Positions 1 to 9,026 of a stretch of 64,000 bases of DNA are shown in pieces. Source of the DNA: CANJIV01 sp046330225 (GTDB taxonomy: Bacteria > Actinomycetota > Thermoleophilia > Solirubrobacterales > Solirubrobacteraceae); NCBI GenBank assembly GCA_046330225.1, contig JAXLTD010000011.1:16858-80857 (forward strand). Reading direction: 5' to 3'. The notes below the pieces were generated by a model. That model had not been told where the DNA came from, searched no databases, and worked only from the letters and a program-made list of their open reading frames with translations. Position numbers and translations under genes: made by a program. Each line of letters starts with the position of its first letter. Within the stretch, counting starts at the first letter, position 1.

Positions 1-2
1 TC

Positions 3-590
<588 letters not shown>

Positions 591-664
591 GGAGGCCGTC
601 CGCCGGCTCGCTGTGCGGCGACCGGCGGGCGCGGCCCGTGCCACGCCCGCCGCCCGTCAGCGCG

Positions 665-2269
665 CTACTTCGCCGTGAGCGTCAGGACGCACGGCGCCTT
701 GGTCTTGGCGTCGGTGACCGGCTTGCCGTTGATGTCCTTGGCCTTCACGGTCAGGGTCCGGCTGTTTGCCACGACCTGCGAGTAGGAGAACGTGTCGCTG
801 TTGGCGCACTGCATCCCGACCCCGTTGGGCGGATCGCCCTTGAAGAAGACGCTCGTGATCAGCGATCCGGCGTTCGCGTTGCCGGTCGCCTGGTCGATCT
901 CCAAGGCGAAGTTCGCCGTGGCCACCGGGCCGGTGACGGCCTCGGTGAGGCTCGAGTTCTTCGGCGTCGGCAGCGTGTCGTACCGGACGTTGTTGAAGAA
1001 GTTCGCGTGGGTGTCCGTGGTCAGGAACACCGCGTTCTTCACGTTGCGGTCCAGGAACGTGATGAGCTTCTGCCGCTCGGCGGCGTAGCCCTCCCAGCGG
1101 TCGTAGGGCAGCGCGTAGAACTGCTGGATCGGCTTCTCGTTCATGACGACCTTCCACTTGGCGGTGGAGGCCTTGATCGCCTTCGTGAACGCCGCGTACT
1201 GGCGGGAGCCGAGGAGCGTGCGCTTCGGGCTGTTGATCCGGTCCAGGCAGGCCTGCGACACGGGCGCGGCAAATGACGGAACGAGCGCCGAGAACAGCGC
1301 GCGGGTGGCCGCGGGGCCGGTCGGCGCGAGGTCGGGCGACTTGCTGATCGGGTTGTCGCAGGTGCCGCCGTCCGAGGCCTTCGCGCTGCGGAAGGTGATC
1401 TCGTCGAGCAGGAAGACCTCGACGTTCTTGCCCCAGCGGAAGCTCCGGTACAGGCCGTTCTTCGCGGTCCAGGTGGTGGGCTGGTAGCTCAGGAACGCGG
1501 CCACCGAGTCCTTGTAGAGCTTGGCGCCGGTCTTGCCCTCGCCGGTGTAGTCGTTGATGAACTCGTGGTCGTCCCAGTGGTTGTAGAGCGTGCCGCTCTC
1601 CCGGAGCTTCATCAGCGGGGGCCGGACGATGTTCATCTTGTACTTCAGCCACTTCGCCGCGGGCGTGAGCGCCGCCGGCGCGCACGGGCTGCCGCCGCAC
1701 TGGACCTCGGTGTCGGAGTAGATCGTGTCGCCGAAGTTGACGTTGAAGTCGTTGTGCTCGGCGGCCATCCGGCCGTAGACCTGGAAGGCGTTCCAGAACG
1801 GCTTCCCGGAGCCGTCGGTCTTCGGCGTGGCCTTGGACTGCGGCTGCGCGTCGGCGTCGCCGGAGTAGGCGAACGACACCGGGACGTTCGCATTCGGGGC
1901 CGGCGCGGTCTTGAAGGTGCCGGTCGCGCTGACCTTCGAGCCCTTGCGGAAGCGGTAGTAGTAGCGCGCGCCGGCCTTCAGGCCGGTGGCCCGGATCGTC
2001 AGCGTGTAGTCGCGCGCGGCGCTCGCCGAGCCCTTGTAGAGCGCGGCCCCGCTGAAGCTGCGGCTGCGGGCGACCTGCAGCGTCGTCGGCCCGGCACTGC
2101 CGGGGCGCGACCACAGGAGCGCGGAGGAGGAGGAGACGTCGCCGGCGGCGACGCCGTACTGGAACGCGCTGCCCGACGCGGCGCCGGCGGCTGCCGGGCC
2201 GGCGAGGAGGGCGCCGGTCGTGAGGGCGGCGCCGAGCAGGGCGATCCGCCGCGAGAGGTTCGTTGGCAT
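665..2269 (-). CDS. phoD: PhoD-family alkaline phosphatase/phosphodiesterase (paralog 1)
   Basis: A predicted secreted metallophosphoesterase of 534 residues. The N-terminus (LSRRIALLGAALTTGALL, then an AxA-type site near residue 28) is a signal peptide with a twin-arginine flavour. An N-terminal PhoD beta-sandwich domain follows (YGVAAGDVSSSSALLWSRP). The catalytic PhoD core shows YSGDAD (about 135-140), FGDTIYSDTE (about 179-188), WDDHEF (232-237) and TTDTHANFF (about 417-425), which ligate iron/calcium in the family. A GGAGGAG ribosome site lies upstream of the chosen ATG. It is transcribed divergently from a second PhoD at 2387, with 117 bp between them. The family scavenges phosphate from organic phosphoesters outside the cell. 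Exact substrate is unknown. Confidence 0.9.
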   Translation of the reverse strand: MPTNLSRRIALLGAALTTGALLAGPAAAGAASGSAFQYGVAAGDVSSSSALLWSRPGSAGPTTLQVARSRSFSGAALYKGSASAARDYTLTIRATGLKAGARYYYRFRKGSKVSATGTFKTAPAPNANVPVSFAYSGDADAQPQSKATPKTDGSGKPFWNAFQVYGRMAAEHNDFNVNFGDTIYSDTEVQCGGSPCAPAALTPAAKWLKYKMNIVRPPLMKLRESGTLYNHWDDHEFINDYTGEGKTGAKLYKDSVAAFLSYQPTTWTAKNGLYRSFRWGKNVEVFLLDEITFRSAKASDGGTCDNPISKSPDLAPTGPAATRALFSALVPSFAAPVSQACLDRINSPKRTLLGSRQYAAFTKAIKASTAKWKVVMNEKPIQQFYALPYDRWEGYAAERQKLITFLDRNVKNAVFLTTDTHANFFNNVRYDTLPTPKNSSLTEAVTGPVATANFALEIDQATGNANAGSLITSVFFKGDPPNGVGMQCANSDTFSYSQVVANSRTLTVKAKDINGKPVTDAKTKAPCVLTLTAK

Positions 2270-2386
2270 GCGCGCACGCTACTCCTCCCGCCGGAACCGC
2301 GGCGCCGCTCCGATCCGGCGCGCGGACCCGCCGGCCTGCGATACGGTCGCCCGCAGCCCAGCTGCTTCCCGGAGGAGGACGCACCA

Positions 2387-4012
2387 ATGGATGGATCCCC
2401 GCTTTCCCGCCGCCAGTTCGTCGCGGGCGCCAGCTCGCTCGGCGCCGTCGCCGTGTTCGCCCCCCAGGCGCTCGCCGCCAAGCTCGGCACCGTGCCGACC
2501 CTGCGCGGCGGCCGCTTCGACTCGGGCCTGATGTCCGGCGACCCGACGCCCAACGGCATCACGCTGTGGACCCGCGTGTTCGGCGTCGGCGGGAAGGGCT
2601 CGGTCGAGCTCGAGATCGCCAAGGAGAAGAGCTTCCGACGCGTGGTCAAGCGGGAGCTGATCGGCACGGGCGCCGACCTCGGGCACTCGGTCAAGGCCCG
2701 GGTCACCGGCCTCGACCCGTACGAGCAGTACTACTACCGCTTCGCCACCAAGACGGCGAACAGCCCGGTCGGCCGCTTCCGCACCGCGCTGCCGGCCGAC
2801 TCCCGCCAGCCCGTGCGCTTTGCGTTCTGGTCCTGTCAGGACTACACCCACGGGTTCTACAACGCCCACGCGCTGATGGCCCGCGAGGACATCGACTTCA
2901 TGGTCTGCCTCGGCGACTACATCTACGACGAGACCTACCACACGGTCGGCGGCTCGAAGACCGCGGTCCGCGACGACACGATCGGGCGCACGCCGGATCC
3001 GAGCTACACCAGTGTCTTCCGGGCGGCGGTCTCGCTCGACGACTACCGCAAGAAGTACGCCCTGTACCGCTCCGACGCGTCCCTGCGCGCGCTGCAGGCC
3101 AAGGTGCCGATCATCGTCATCTGGGACGACCACGAGGTGCAGAACAACTACGTCGGCAAGCCCGCCGACGGCGGCCTCCCCGCGAACGAGGGCTTCACCC
3201 AGGCCCGCAAGAAGGCCGGCTACCGGGCGTTCTTCGAGAACCAGCCGACCTACGGCACGGGGTCGACGAAGTCGCGCATCTACCGCCAGATCCGGTTCGG
3301 CAAGACGGTCGACCTCCTGATGCTCGACCAGCGCCAGTACCGGGACGACCAGCCCTGCGGCGACGCGGTCGCCAAGCCGTGCGCGGACTTCGACCAGCCT
3401 CGCGACTTCCTCGGGCGCACGCAGATGAACTGGGTCAAGGGGAAGCTGGCGAGCTCGAAGGCGGCCTGGAAGGTCATCGGCAACGAGGTCATGTGCATGC
3501 CCGCGCAGGTGCTCGGCGGCTCGTACTACACGTTCGACATGTGGCACGGCTACCCCCGCGAGCGCGAGGAGCTGCTCCAGCACATCAAGGCCAAGGGCAT
3601 CAAGGACGTCGTCTTCGTGACAGGCGACATCCACACGTTCATCGCCGGCGACGTGCGGACGCAGCTGGGTGCCGGCGACACCGTGGCGACCGAGTTCGTC
3701 GGCGGATCGATCACCTCGCAGAACTTCGGCGAGACCGACCTCGATGTCGGCGGCGGCACGACGCTGAAGGGCAATGACGCCAGCCCGAAGACCAGCCCGG
3801 CGATCATCGACGCCCTCAAGGGGATCAACACCTGGGTCGCCGACGCCGACTTCGACACCCACGGCTACGGCCTCGTGAAAGCCACGACATCGTCGTTCGA
3901 CGTGCAGTTCCGGCGCCTGCAGACGATCAAGCGCAAGTCCACCGCGACGCTGCCCGCGGCGCCGTTCAAGTGGACGCTGCGCCGCGGCCAGCAGGGCATC
4001 GCCAGGGGGTAG
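2387..4012 (+). CDS. phoD: PhoD-family alkaline phosphatase, Tat-secreted (paralog 2)
   Basis: A 541-residue secreted phosphatase. The N-terminus has a textbook twin-arginine motif (SRRQFVAGAS) and a hydrophobic stretch ending APQALAA, so export of the folded metalloenzyme by Tat is likely. After the PhoD_N domain (SGLMSGDPTPNGITLWTRV) the core carries GDYIYDE (176-182), IWDDHEVQNNY (about 245-255), GNEVM (365-369) and VTGDIHTF (about 411-418), the usual PhoD metal and substrate ligands. The frame is open far upstream, but the ATG at 2387 is chosen because GGAGGAGG lies 8 nt before it and the Tat signal begins there. It diverges from paralog 1. The two are only distantly alike, so they may differ in substrate. 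Confidence 0.93.
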   Translation: MDGSPLSRRQFVAGASSLGAVAVFAPQALAAKLGTVPTLRGGRFDSGLMSGDPTPNGITLWTRVFGVGGKGSVELEIAKEKSFRRVVKRELIGTGADLGHSVKARVTGLDPYEQYYYRFATKTANSPVGRFRTALPADSRQPVRFAFWSCQDYTHGFYNAHALMAREDIDFMVCLGDYIYDETYHTVGGSKTAVRDDTIGRTPDPSYTSVFRAAVSLDDYRKKYALYRSDASLRALQAKVPIIVIWDDHEVQNNYVGKPADGGLPANEGFTQARKKAGYRAFFENQPTYGTGSTKSRIYRQIRFGKTVDLLMLDQRQYRDDQPCGDAVAKPCADFDQPRDFLGRTQMNWVKGKLASSKAAWKVIGNEVMCMPAQVLGGSYYTFDMWHGYPREREELLQHIKAKGIKDVVFVTGDIHTFIAGDVRTQLGAGDTVATEFVGGSITSQNFGETDLDVGGGTTLKGNDASPKTSPAIIDALKGINTWVADADFDTHGYGLVKATTSSFDVQFRRLQTIKRKSTATLPAAPFKWTLRRGQQGIARG

Positions 4013-4031
4013 GCGGGGCCGGCGCGCCCCG

Positions 4032-4152
4032 GCGTTCTTGCGCACATCAGCCACCGAATCGGTGGCCCAGGCGCACGAGTCCGCCGCGCGGCCCGACCTC
4101 CTCGCGTTCTTGCGCACATCAGCCACCGAATCGGTGGCCCAGGCGCACGAGT
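4032..4152. repeat. Pair of 49-bp direct repeats each containing a palindrome (REP-like dimer A)
   Basis: Two identical 49-nt units lie at 4032-4080 and 4104-4152, exactly 72 nt apart. Each contains the palindrome GCCACCGAATCGGTGGC (4050-4066 and 4122-4138), flanked further out by TGCGC and GCGCA, which can pair as an outer stem. The dimer lies between the convergent stops of phoD paralog 2 and the cyclodeaminase-like gene. A related dimer with the same 72-nt period occurs at 21701-21820. The structure resembles REP/BIME elements; a transcription-terminating role is possible because of the convergent setting. Confidence 0.85.
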
Positions 4153-4203
4153 TCGCCGCGCGCCCACGGGCGCGCCGTCGGCGCCGGCCCGCCGGCAGGC
4201 CCC

Positions 4204-5151
4204 CTAGAGCCGCACGGCCTGCGCCGCGACGCGGCCCTCGCGCCACGCGGCCAGCGCCGCCGCGGCGATCGCCAGGTCCTGGATCGCCAGCCCCGTGGAG
4301 TCGAAGAGCGTGACGGCCTCGGGGCCGGGGCGGCCGGGCGCGTCGCCGGCCAGCACCGCCCCGAGCTCGCCGACCTGCTCGCGGGCCACCACCCCGGCCT
4401 CCACGGCACCCGTGAGCTCGCCGCCGTGCGCAGCCTGGGCCCACTCGTCGCAGAAGAGCGCGCACGACGCCACCGCGCCGACCGTTGCCTCGGCCTTTCC
4501 GGGCCCGTCGGCGCCCAGCATGTTGAGGTGCAGCCCGGGCCGCAGGTCGCCGGCCTCGACCACCGGCTCGGCGCCCGGCGTGACGCAGCAGACGACGTCG
4601 GCCGCCAGCGCCTCGGCCAGGCCGCCTGGGACGTGCCCGAGCTCCTCGGCCAGCGCCGCCGCCGCCTCCGGCCGCGGGTCGAAGCACCCGCCCGGCGCGT
4701 AGCCGGCGGCGGCCAGGCACCGCGCCGCCCAGACGCCGTGCAAGCCGCAGCCGACGATGCCGGCGGTCCGCGCCCCCGGCGGCGCGAGCGCCTGCGCCGC
4801 AACCGCCGCGACCGCGCCGGTCCGCAGCGCCGTCACCGAGCGGGCGTCGAGCAGCATGACCGGCACCCCCGTGTCCGCATCCGAGAGGCACAGCACGCCC
4901 GACACCGTCGGGAGCCCGCGCGCGGGATTGCCCGGGAACGACGTGATCCACTTCAGGAGGGCGAGGCCGTCTCCCAGCGCGGGCATGGCCCGGAAGTCCC
5001 CGTGCGGCGGGCTGAGGAGGTAGATCTTCGGCGGCATCGTCCACTCGCCGGCGTGGTGGCGGACGAACGCGGCCCGGACCGCGTCGATCGCCGCCGCGGG
5101 CGAGACGGCGGCGAGCACCGCATCGTGGTCGAGCACCGGGATCTCGGGCAT
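4204..5151 (-). CDS. Ornithine cyclodeaminase / mu-crystallin family protein
   Basis: A 315-residue NAD(P)-dependent enzyme of the ornithine cyclodeaminase/mu-crystallin superfamily. The family includes ornithine cyclodeaminase, alanine dehydrogenase of the archaeal type and ketimine reductases. Supporting segments are the substrate-side KWITSFPGNPARGLPTVSG, the dinucleotide-binding turn GIVGCGLHGVWAARCL, the LNMLGADGPGKAE motif and the C-terminal LFDSTGLAIQDLA, all well conserved in this family. The ATG start is 26 bp from the divergent GTG start of the small gene at 5178. The 3' end faces the REP-like dimer. The reaction and substrate cannot be assigned from sequence alone. Confidence 0.88.
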   Translation of the reverse strand: MPEIPVLDHDAVLAAVSPAAAIDAVRAAFVRHHAGEWTMPPKIYLLSPPHGDFRAMPALGDGLALLKWITSFPGNPARGLPTVSGVLCLSDADTGVPVMLLDARSVTALRTGAVAAVAAQALAPPGARTAGIVGCGLHGVWAARCLAAAGYAPGGCFDPRPEAAAALAEELGHVPGGLAEALAADVVCCVTPGAEPVVEAGDLRPGLHLNMLGADGPGKAEATVGAVASCALFCDEWAQAAHGGELTGAVEAGVVAREQVGELGAVLAGDAPGRPGPEAVTLFDSTGLAIQDLAIAAAALAAWREGRVAAQAVRL

Positions 5152-5177
5152 CGCGGCGTGACGATAGCCTCCTGCGC

Positions 5178-5402
5178 GTGGTCAACCGCCGCGCCAAGCT
5201 CCAGGTGATCGCTCCGTCGGCCTCCCCGGAGGAGGCCGCCGCCGTCGCCGCGGCCGTCGAGCAGTTCCTCCGCGACCACGCCCCGGCCCCCGCGCCGGCC
5301 GCCCCCGCTCGCAACCCCTGGCAGCGGGCCGCGCTGCTCGAGGCCGCCGGGCGCGAGCCCGACGAGCCGTCCCCCTGGGGCGACCCCCACCCCTGGGGCT
5401 AG
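5178..5402 (+). CDS. Small protein resembling acyl-CoA carboxylase epsilon subunit
   Basis: A 74-residue protein starting at GTG. Its N-terminal half (SASPEEAAAVAAAVEQFLRDH) has the PEE-plus-helix pattern of the short epsilon subunits that stimulate actinobacterial acyl-CoA carboxylases. A proline/alanine linker and a NPWQRAALLEAAGRE segment follow. The end is rich in Pro, Trp and Gly (PWGDPHPWG). The gene stands alone between the cyclodeaminase-like gene and the sulfur operon, and is not adjacent to either carboxylase gene in the window (beta subunit at 1-590, alpha at 12596). The assignment rests on the helix pattern only and is tentative. The coding nature is supported by good codon bias and frame length. 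Confidence 0.6.
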   Translation: MVNRRAKLQVIAPSASPEEAAAVAAAVEQFLRDHAPAPAPAAPARNPWQRAALLEAAGREPDEPSPWGDPHPWG

Positions 5403-5500
5403 GCGACCGCCTCCAGATCGTCGTGCCCGCGGGACGCCCCGCTCGATTCCGAGGCGCCGCGGGCGGAGTGCGGCGTGCACAGACCCTGGCGAACCTCGGA

Positions 5501-5530
5501 TATTCTAAAACCCGACCGGGTTTTGCTAGT
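5501..5530 (+). promoter_or_regulatory. AT-rich palindromic operator/promoter of the sulfur assimilation operon
   Basis: Eight-base inverted arms AAAACCCG (5507-5514) and CGGGTTTT (5517-5524) are separated by AC, 15 nt before the cysH start. TATTCT (5501-5506) just before it could be a -10 hexamer, so a bound regulator would block transcription start. In DNA this GC-rich such a palindrome is conspicuous. Rrf2-family regulators (CymR, IscR, NsrR types) bind comparable sites and commonly control sulfur genes; the regulator itself is not in the window. The identity of the regulator is inference. Confidence 0.6.
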
Positions 5531-5538
5531 TTCTGCCG

Positions 5539-6210
5539 ATGCCCGCTCCCCCCGAAGCGGCGCCGGACCTCGAGGCGCTCGACGCCAGCGAGGTCATCGC
5601 CCACGCCGTCGAGCGCCACCACCCGCGCCTCGCGCTCGCCTGCTCCTTCCAGAAGGAGGAGTCGGTCCTGCTCGATCTGCTCCTGACGATCAAGCCCGAC
5701 GCCCGCGTCTTCGCGCTCGACACGGCCGTCCTGTTCCCCGAGACCTACGACGTCTGGCGCGAGGTCGAGTCCCGCTACAACATCAAGGTCGAGTCGTTCT
5801 CCGGGCCCACCCTCGCGGCCCAGGCGGCCGAGCACGGCGACCGCCTCTGGGAGCGCGACCCCGCGGCCTGCTGCGGCCTGCGCAAGCTCGAGCCGCTCGG
5901 CCGCGCGCTCGCCGGCCTCGACGGGTGGATCACCGGCCTGCGCCGCGAGCAGTCGCCGACCCGCGCGACCGCCGCGAAGGCCGAGTGGGACGCCACGCAC
6001 TCGCTGTGGAAGTACAACCCGCTGGCCGACTGGACCGAGCGCGACGTCTGGCGCCACATCCACGAGCGAGGCCTGCCGTACAACCCGCTCCACGATCGGG
6101 GCTACGCGTCGATCGGCTGCACCCACTGCACGAGCCCCGGAACCGGCCGCGAGGGCCGCTGGGCCGGCACCGAGAAGACCGAATGCGGGCTGCACCCCGC
6201 GGCGAGCTGA
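5539..6210 (+). CDS. cysH: Adenylyl-sulfate (APS) reductase, thioredoxin-dependent, CysH family
   Basis: Reduces activated sulfate (APS) to sulfite with electrons from thioredoxin, in the cytoplasm. The 223-residue protein has the CysH fold motifs ACSFQKEESVLLD and LDTAVLFPETYDVW. Four cysteines in the arrangement CC (111-112) and CxxC (194-197) mark the 4Fe-4S APS-reducing type rather than the cluster-free PAPS reductase. The C-terminal ECGLH (Cys217) is the catalytic cysteine. The absence of an APS kinase (cysC) from this operon agrees with use of APS directly. It is the first gene of cysH-sir-cysD-cysN and lies immediately behind the AT-rich palindrome. Confidence 0.95.
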   Translation: MPAPPEAAPDLEALDASEVIAHAVERHHPRLALACSFQKEESVLLDLLLTIKPDARVFALDTAVLFPETYDVWREVESRYNIKVESFSGPTLAAQAAEHGDRLWERDPAACCGLRKLEPLGRALAGLDGWITGLRREQSPTRATAAKAEWDATHSLWKYNPLADWTERDVWRHIHERGLPYNPLHDRGYASIGCTHCTSPGTGREGRWAGTEKTECGLHPAAS

Positions 6211-6262
6211 CCGCGCCGGCCCGCGCACCCGACCACCCGCCACCGCAAGGAACCCACGCCCC

Positions 6263-8086
6263 ATGGAACCCTCCTCCGTCCACGCCGGCCGCGGCTCCCG
6301 CTCTGACCCCGAGGTCCTGCAGGACGTCCCGGGGCACGTCATCCCGATCCTCGAGCGGGAGTTCGACGACTTCGACACCGAGGCCGACAAGTTCCTCGCC
6401 GGCGAGACGCCCGAGGATCAGTTCATCGGCTTCCGGCTCAAGCAGGGCGTCTACGGCCAGCGCCAGGCCGAGGTGCAGATGTGCCGCATCAAGCTCCCGT
6501 TTGGCGGGGTGACCCCGGACCAGCTCGACGCGCTGGCGGACGCCGTGGAGACCTACGCGCCGCTGAACAAGGCGCACGTCACCACCCGCCAGAACATCCA
6601 GATCCACCACGTGCCGCTCGCGCAGATGGCCCGGCTGATCCGCGACATCTCCGCGGCGGGCCTCTCGACGCGCGAGGGCTGCGGCAACACCGTGCGCAAC
6701 GTGACGGGCGACCCGCGGGCCGGGGTGTGCGAGGGGGAGCGGTTCGATCCGACGCCCTACGTCGGCGCCTTCGTCCGCTACTTCGTGCGCAACGACGTCT
6801 GCCAGCTCATGCCGCGCAAGATCAAGACGGCGTTCACGGCCACCGACGACGACGTCGCGATCACCGGCATCCACGACCTCGGGTTCATTCCCCGGGTGCG
6901 GGAGATCGACGGCGAGGAGGTCCGCGGGTTCGAGCTCCGGGTGGGCGGCGGCACGTCGATCATGCCGCGGATCGCGCCGGCGATCTACGACTTCCTCCCC
7001 GCCGACGACGGCACCTACCTGAAGGTGACCGAGGCCGTCCTGCGGATCTTCGACCGTCAGGACTGGCTCCGGAAGAACCGGGCCCGCGCCCGCATCAAGG
7101 TGCTCGTCGACAAGGTCGGGCCCGAGGAGTTCCGGTCGATGGTCGAGGCCGAGCTGCAGGGCGACTGGGTGCAGGACCGCGACTTCACCATCGACCCCCT
7201 CCTGTTCCGCCACGACGAGGAGGCCAGCGCGCCGGCGCCGCCCGCGTCGCCGGCGAGCCCGAACGGCGACTCGCGCGGGTTTCACCGGTGGGTGCAGGCC
7301 AACGTGCAGGCCCAGCGGCAGGCCGGCTTCAGCACGGCGGCGGTGAAGATCACCCGGGGCGACCTCACGCCCGAGCAGTTCCGCGGGCTCGCGGCGATCC
7401 TGCGGGAGTTCACCGGCGGCCATGCGCGGACGTCGGTCCAGCAGAACCTCGTGCTGCGCTGGGTGCGCGACGAGGCGCTCTACGACGTCTGGACCCGCCT
7501 CGATGCCCTCGGCCTCGGGGACGCGGGCGCCAACGAGATCACCGACGTCGTGAGCTGCCCGGGCACCGACTCCTGCAAGCTGGGGATCACCGCGTCGATG
7601 GGCCTCAACGCGGCGGTGCAGGAGCGCCTGGAGTCGCTGGCGATCGACGATCCGCTCACCCGCGCGATCCACATCAAGATGAGCGGCTGCCCGAACGGCT
7701 GCAGCCAGCATCACATCGCCGACATCGGGTTCTACGGCGCCTCGATCAAGGCCGGCGACCAGACGATTCCGGCCTACGTCGCCCACCTCGGCGGGCGCTA
7801 CGAGGGCGGCGAGGTGGGCTACGGCACGCGGCTGAAGGTCCGCCTGCCGGCCAAGCGCGTGCCCGACGCCGTGGAGCGCTGGCTCGAGCTCTACCGCGCC
7901 GGCCGAGCGGACGGCGAGGCGTTCCGCGACTACGTGGCGCGGGCCGGCACGGCGGCGTTCGAGGACGCGGTCCGCGACCTGGCGATGCCCGTCGAGTTCG
8001 GGCTCGAGACGATGAGCATGTTCATCGACTGGAACCGCAGCGCGCCGTTCGAGGTCATCCGGGGCGAGGGCGAGTGCGCCGTCTAG
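6263..8086 (+). CDS. sir: Ferredoxin-type sulfite (nitrite/sulfite) reductase
   Basis: A 607-residue sirohaem/4Fe-4S reductase that converts sulfite to sulfide. Two ferredoxin-like half domains and two catalytic domains are present. The coupled cluster ligands are C-x5-C (CPGTDSC, Cys432 and Cys438) and C-x3-C (SGCPNGC, Cys476 and Cys480). Basic segments that hold sirohaem and sulfite include TTRQNIQIHHV and NTVRNVTGDPRAG. Nitrite and sulfite reductases are hard to tell apart by motif; the location between cysH and cysD strongly favours sulfite. AAGGAA precedes the ATG at 6263. No sirohaem synthesis gene is linked here. Confidence 0.92.
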   Translation: MEPSSVHAGRGSRSDPEVLQDVPGHVIPILEREFDDFDTEADKFLAGETPEDQFIGFRLKQGVYGQRQAEVQMCRIKLPFGGVTPDQLDALADAVETYAPLNKAHVTTRQNIQIHHVPLAQMARLIRDISAAGLSTREGCGNTVRNVTGDPRAGVCEGERFDPTPYVGAFVRYFVRNDVCQLMPRKIKTAFTATDDDVAITGIHDLGFIPRVREIDGEEVRGFELRVGGGTSIMPRIAPAIYDFLPADDGTYLKVTEAVLRIFDRQDWLRKNRARARIKVLVDKVGPEEFRSMVEAELQGDWVQDRDFTIDPLLFRHDEEASAPAPPASPASPNGDSRGFHRWVQANVQAQRQAGFSTAAVKITRGDLTPEQFRGLAAILREFTGGHARTSVQQNLVLRWVRDEALYDVWTRLDALGLGDAGANEITDVVSCPGTDSCKLGITASMGLNAAVQERLESLAIDDPLTRAIHIKMSGCPNGCSQHHIADIGFYGASIKAGDQTIPAYVAHLGGRYEGGEVGYGTRLKVRLPAKRVPDAVERWLELYRAGRADGEAFRDYVARAGTAAFEDAVRDLAMPVEFGLETMSMFIDWNRSAPFEVIRGEGECAV

Positions 8087-8123
8087 CGGCCCGCCGGCCG
8101 GCCGCCGCCGCGCCTGCGCCCCC

Positions 8124-9026
8124 ATGACGCTCCCCTCCCACCTCGACGCCCTCGAGGCCGAGGCGATCCACATCATGCGCGAGGTGGCCGCCGAGCTCGA
8201 GCGCCCCGTGCTGCTGTTCTCCGGCGGCAAGGACTCGATCGTGCTCCTGCGGCTGGCCGAGAAGGCCTTCCGCCCCGGGGGCTTCCCCTTCCCCGTCATG
8301 CACGTCGACACGGGCCACAACTTCCCGGAGGTCATCGAGTTCCGCGACCGCCGGGTCGCCGAGCTGGGCGAGCGGCTCGTCGTCGCCTCGGTGCAGGCGT
8401 CGATCGACGCCGGACGCGTGGTGGAGGAGACGGGGCCGCGCGCCTCGCGCAACCGGCTCCAGACCACGACACTGCTCGACGCGATCGCCCAGCACGGCTT
8501 CGACGCGGCCTTCGGCGGCGCCCGCCGGGACGAGGAGCGCGCCCGCGCAAAGGAGCGCATCTTCAGCTTCCGGGACGACTTCGGCCAGTGGGACCCGCGG
8601 GCCCAGCGGCCCGAGCTGTGGAACCTCTACAACGGCCGGGTGCGGCGCGGCGAGCACGTCCGCGTCTTCCCGATCTCGAACTGGACCGAGCTTGACGTGT
8701 GGGAGTACATCGCCCGCGAGCGCCTCGAGATCCCCTCGATCTACTTCGCCCACCGCCGGCGTGTGTTCGCGCGCGACGGGATGCTCTACGCCGACTCGGC
8801 GTTCGTGGAGCGGCTCGACGGCGAGGAGCCGTTCGAGGCCTCGGTGCGGTACCGCACCGTTGGCGACATGAGCTGCACCGGCGCCGTGCGCAGCGAGGCG
8901 GCCACGCTCGACGCCGTCGTGGCAGAGATCGCCGCCACCCGGATCACCGAGCGCGGCGAAACCCGCGCCGACGACCGCGTGTCGGAGGCCGCCATGGAGG
9001 ACCGCAAGAAGGAGGGGTACTTCTGA
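8124..9026 (+). CDS. cysD: Sulfate adenylyltransferase subunit 2 (CysD)
   Basis: The catalytic subunit of ATP sulfurylase, which makes APS from ATP and sulfate with the CysN GTPase as partner. The 300-residue protein carries the PP-loop SGGKDS (33-38), HVDTGHNFPEVIEFRD, and FGGARRDEERARAKERIFSFRD. The last is the conserved arginine-rich segment that distinguishes CysD from CysH. The stop codon overlaps the start of cysN by one base (TGATG), indicating translational coupling and stoichiometric production of the two subunits. Confidence 0.96.
   Translation: MTLPSHLDALEAEAIHIMREVAAELERPVLLFSGGKDSIVLLRLAEKAFRPGGFPFPVMHVDTGHNFPEVIEFRDRRVAELGERLVVASVQASIDAGRVVEETGPRASRNRLQTTTLLDAIAQHGFDAAFGGARRDEERARAKERIFSFRDDFGQWDPRAQRPELWNLYNGRVRRGEHVRVFPISNWTELDVWEYIARERLEIPSIYFAHRRRVFARDGMLYADSAFVERLDGEEPFEASVRYRTVGDMSCTGAVRSEAATLDAVVAEIAATRITERGETRADDRVSEAAMEDRKKEGYF

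Noticed and set aside
2279..5314. Very long minus-strand frames across the phoD and cyclodeaminase region (and similar ones elsewhere, for example 5930-8560, 26260-29592 and 33741-37496)
   Set aside because: They are antisense or out-of-frame shadows of well-supported genes, rich in Arg, Ala and Gly, and have no domain motifs.
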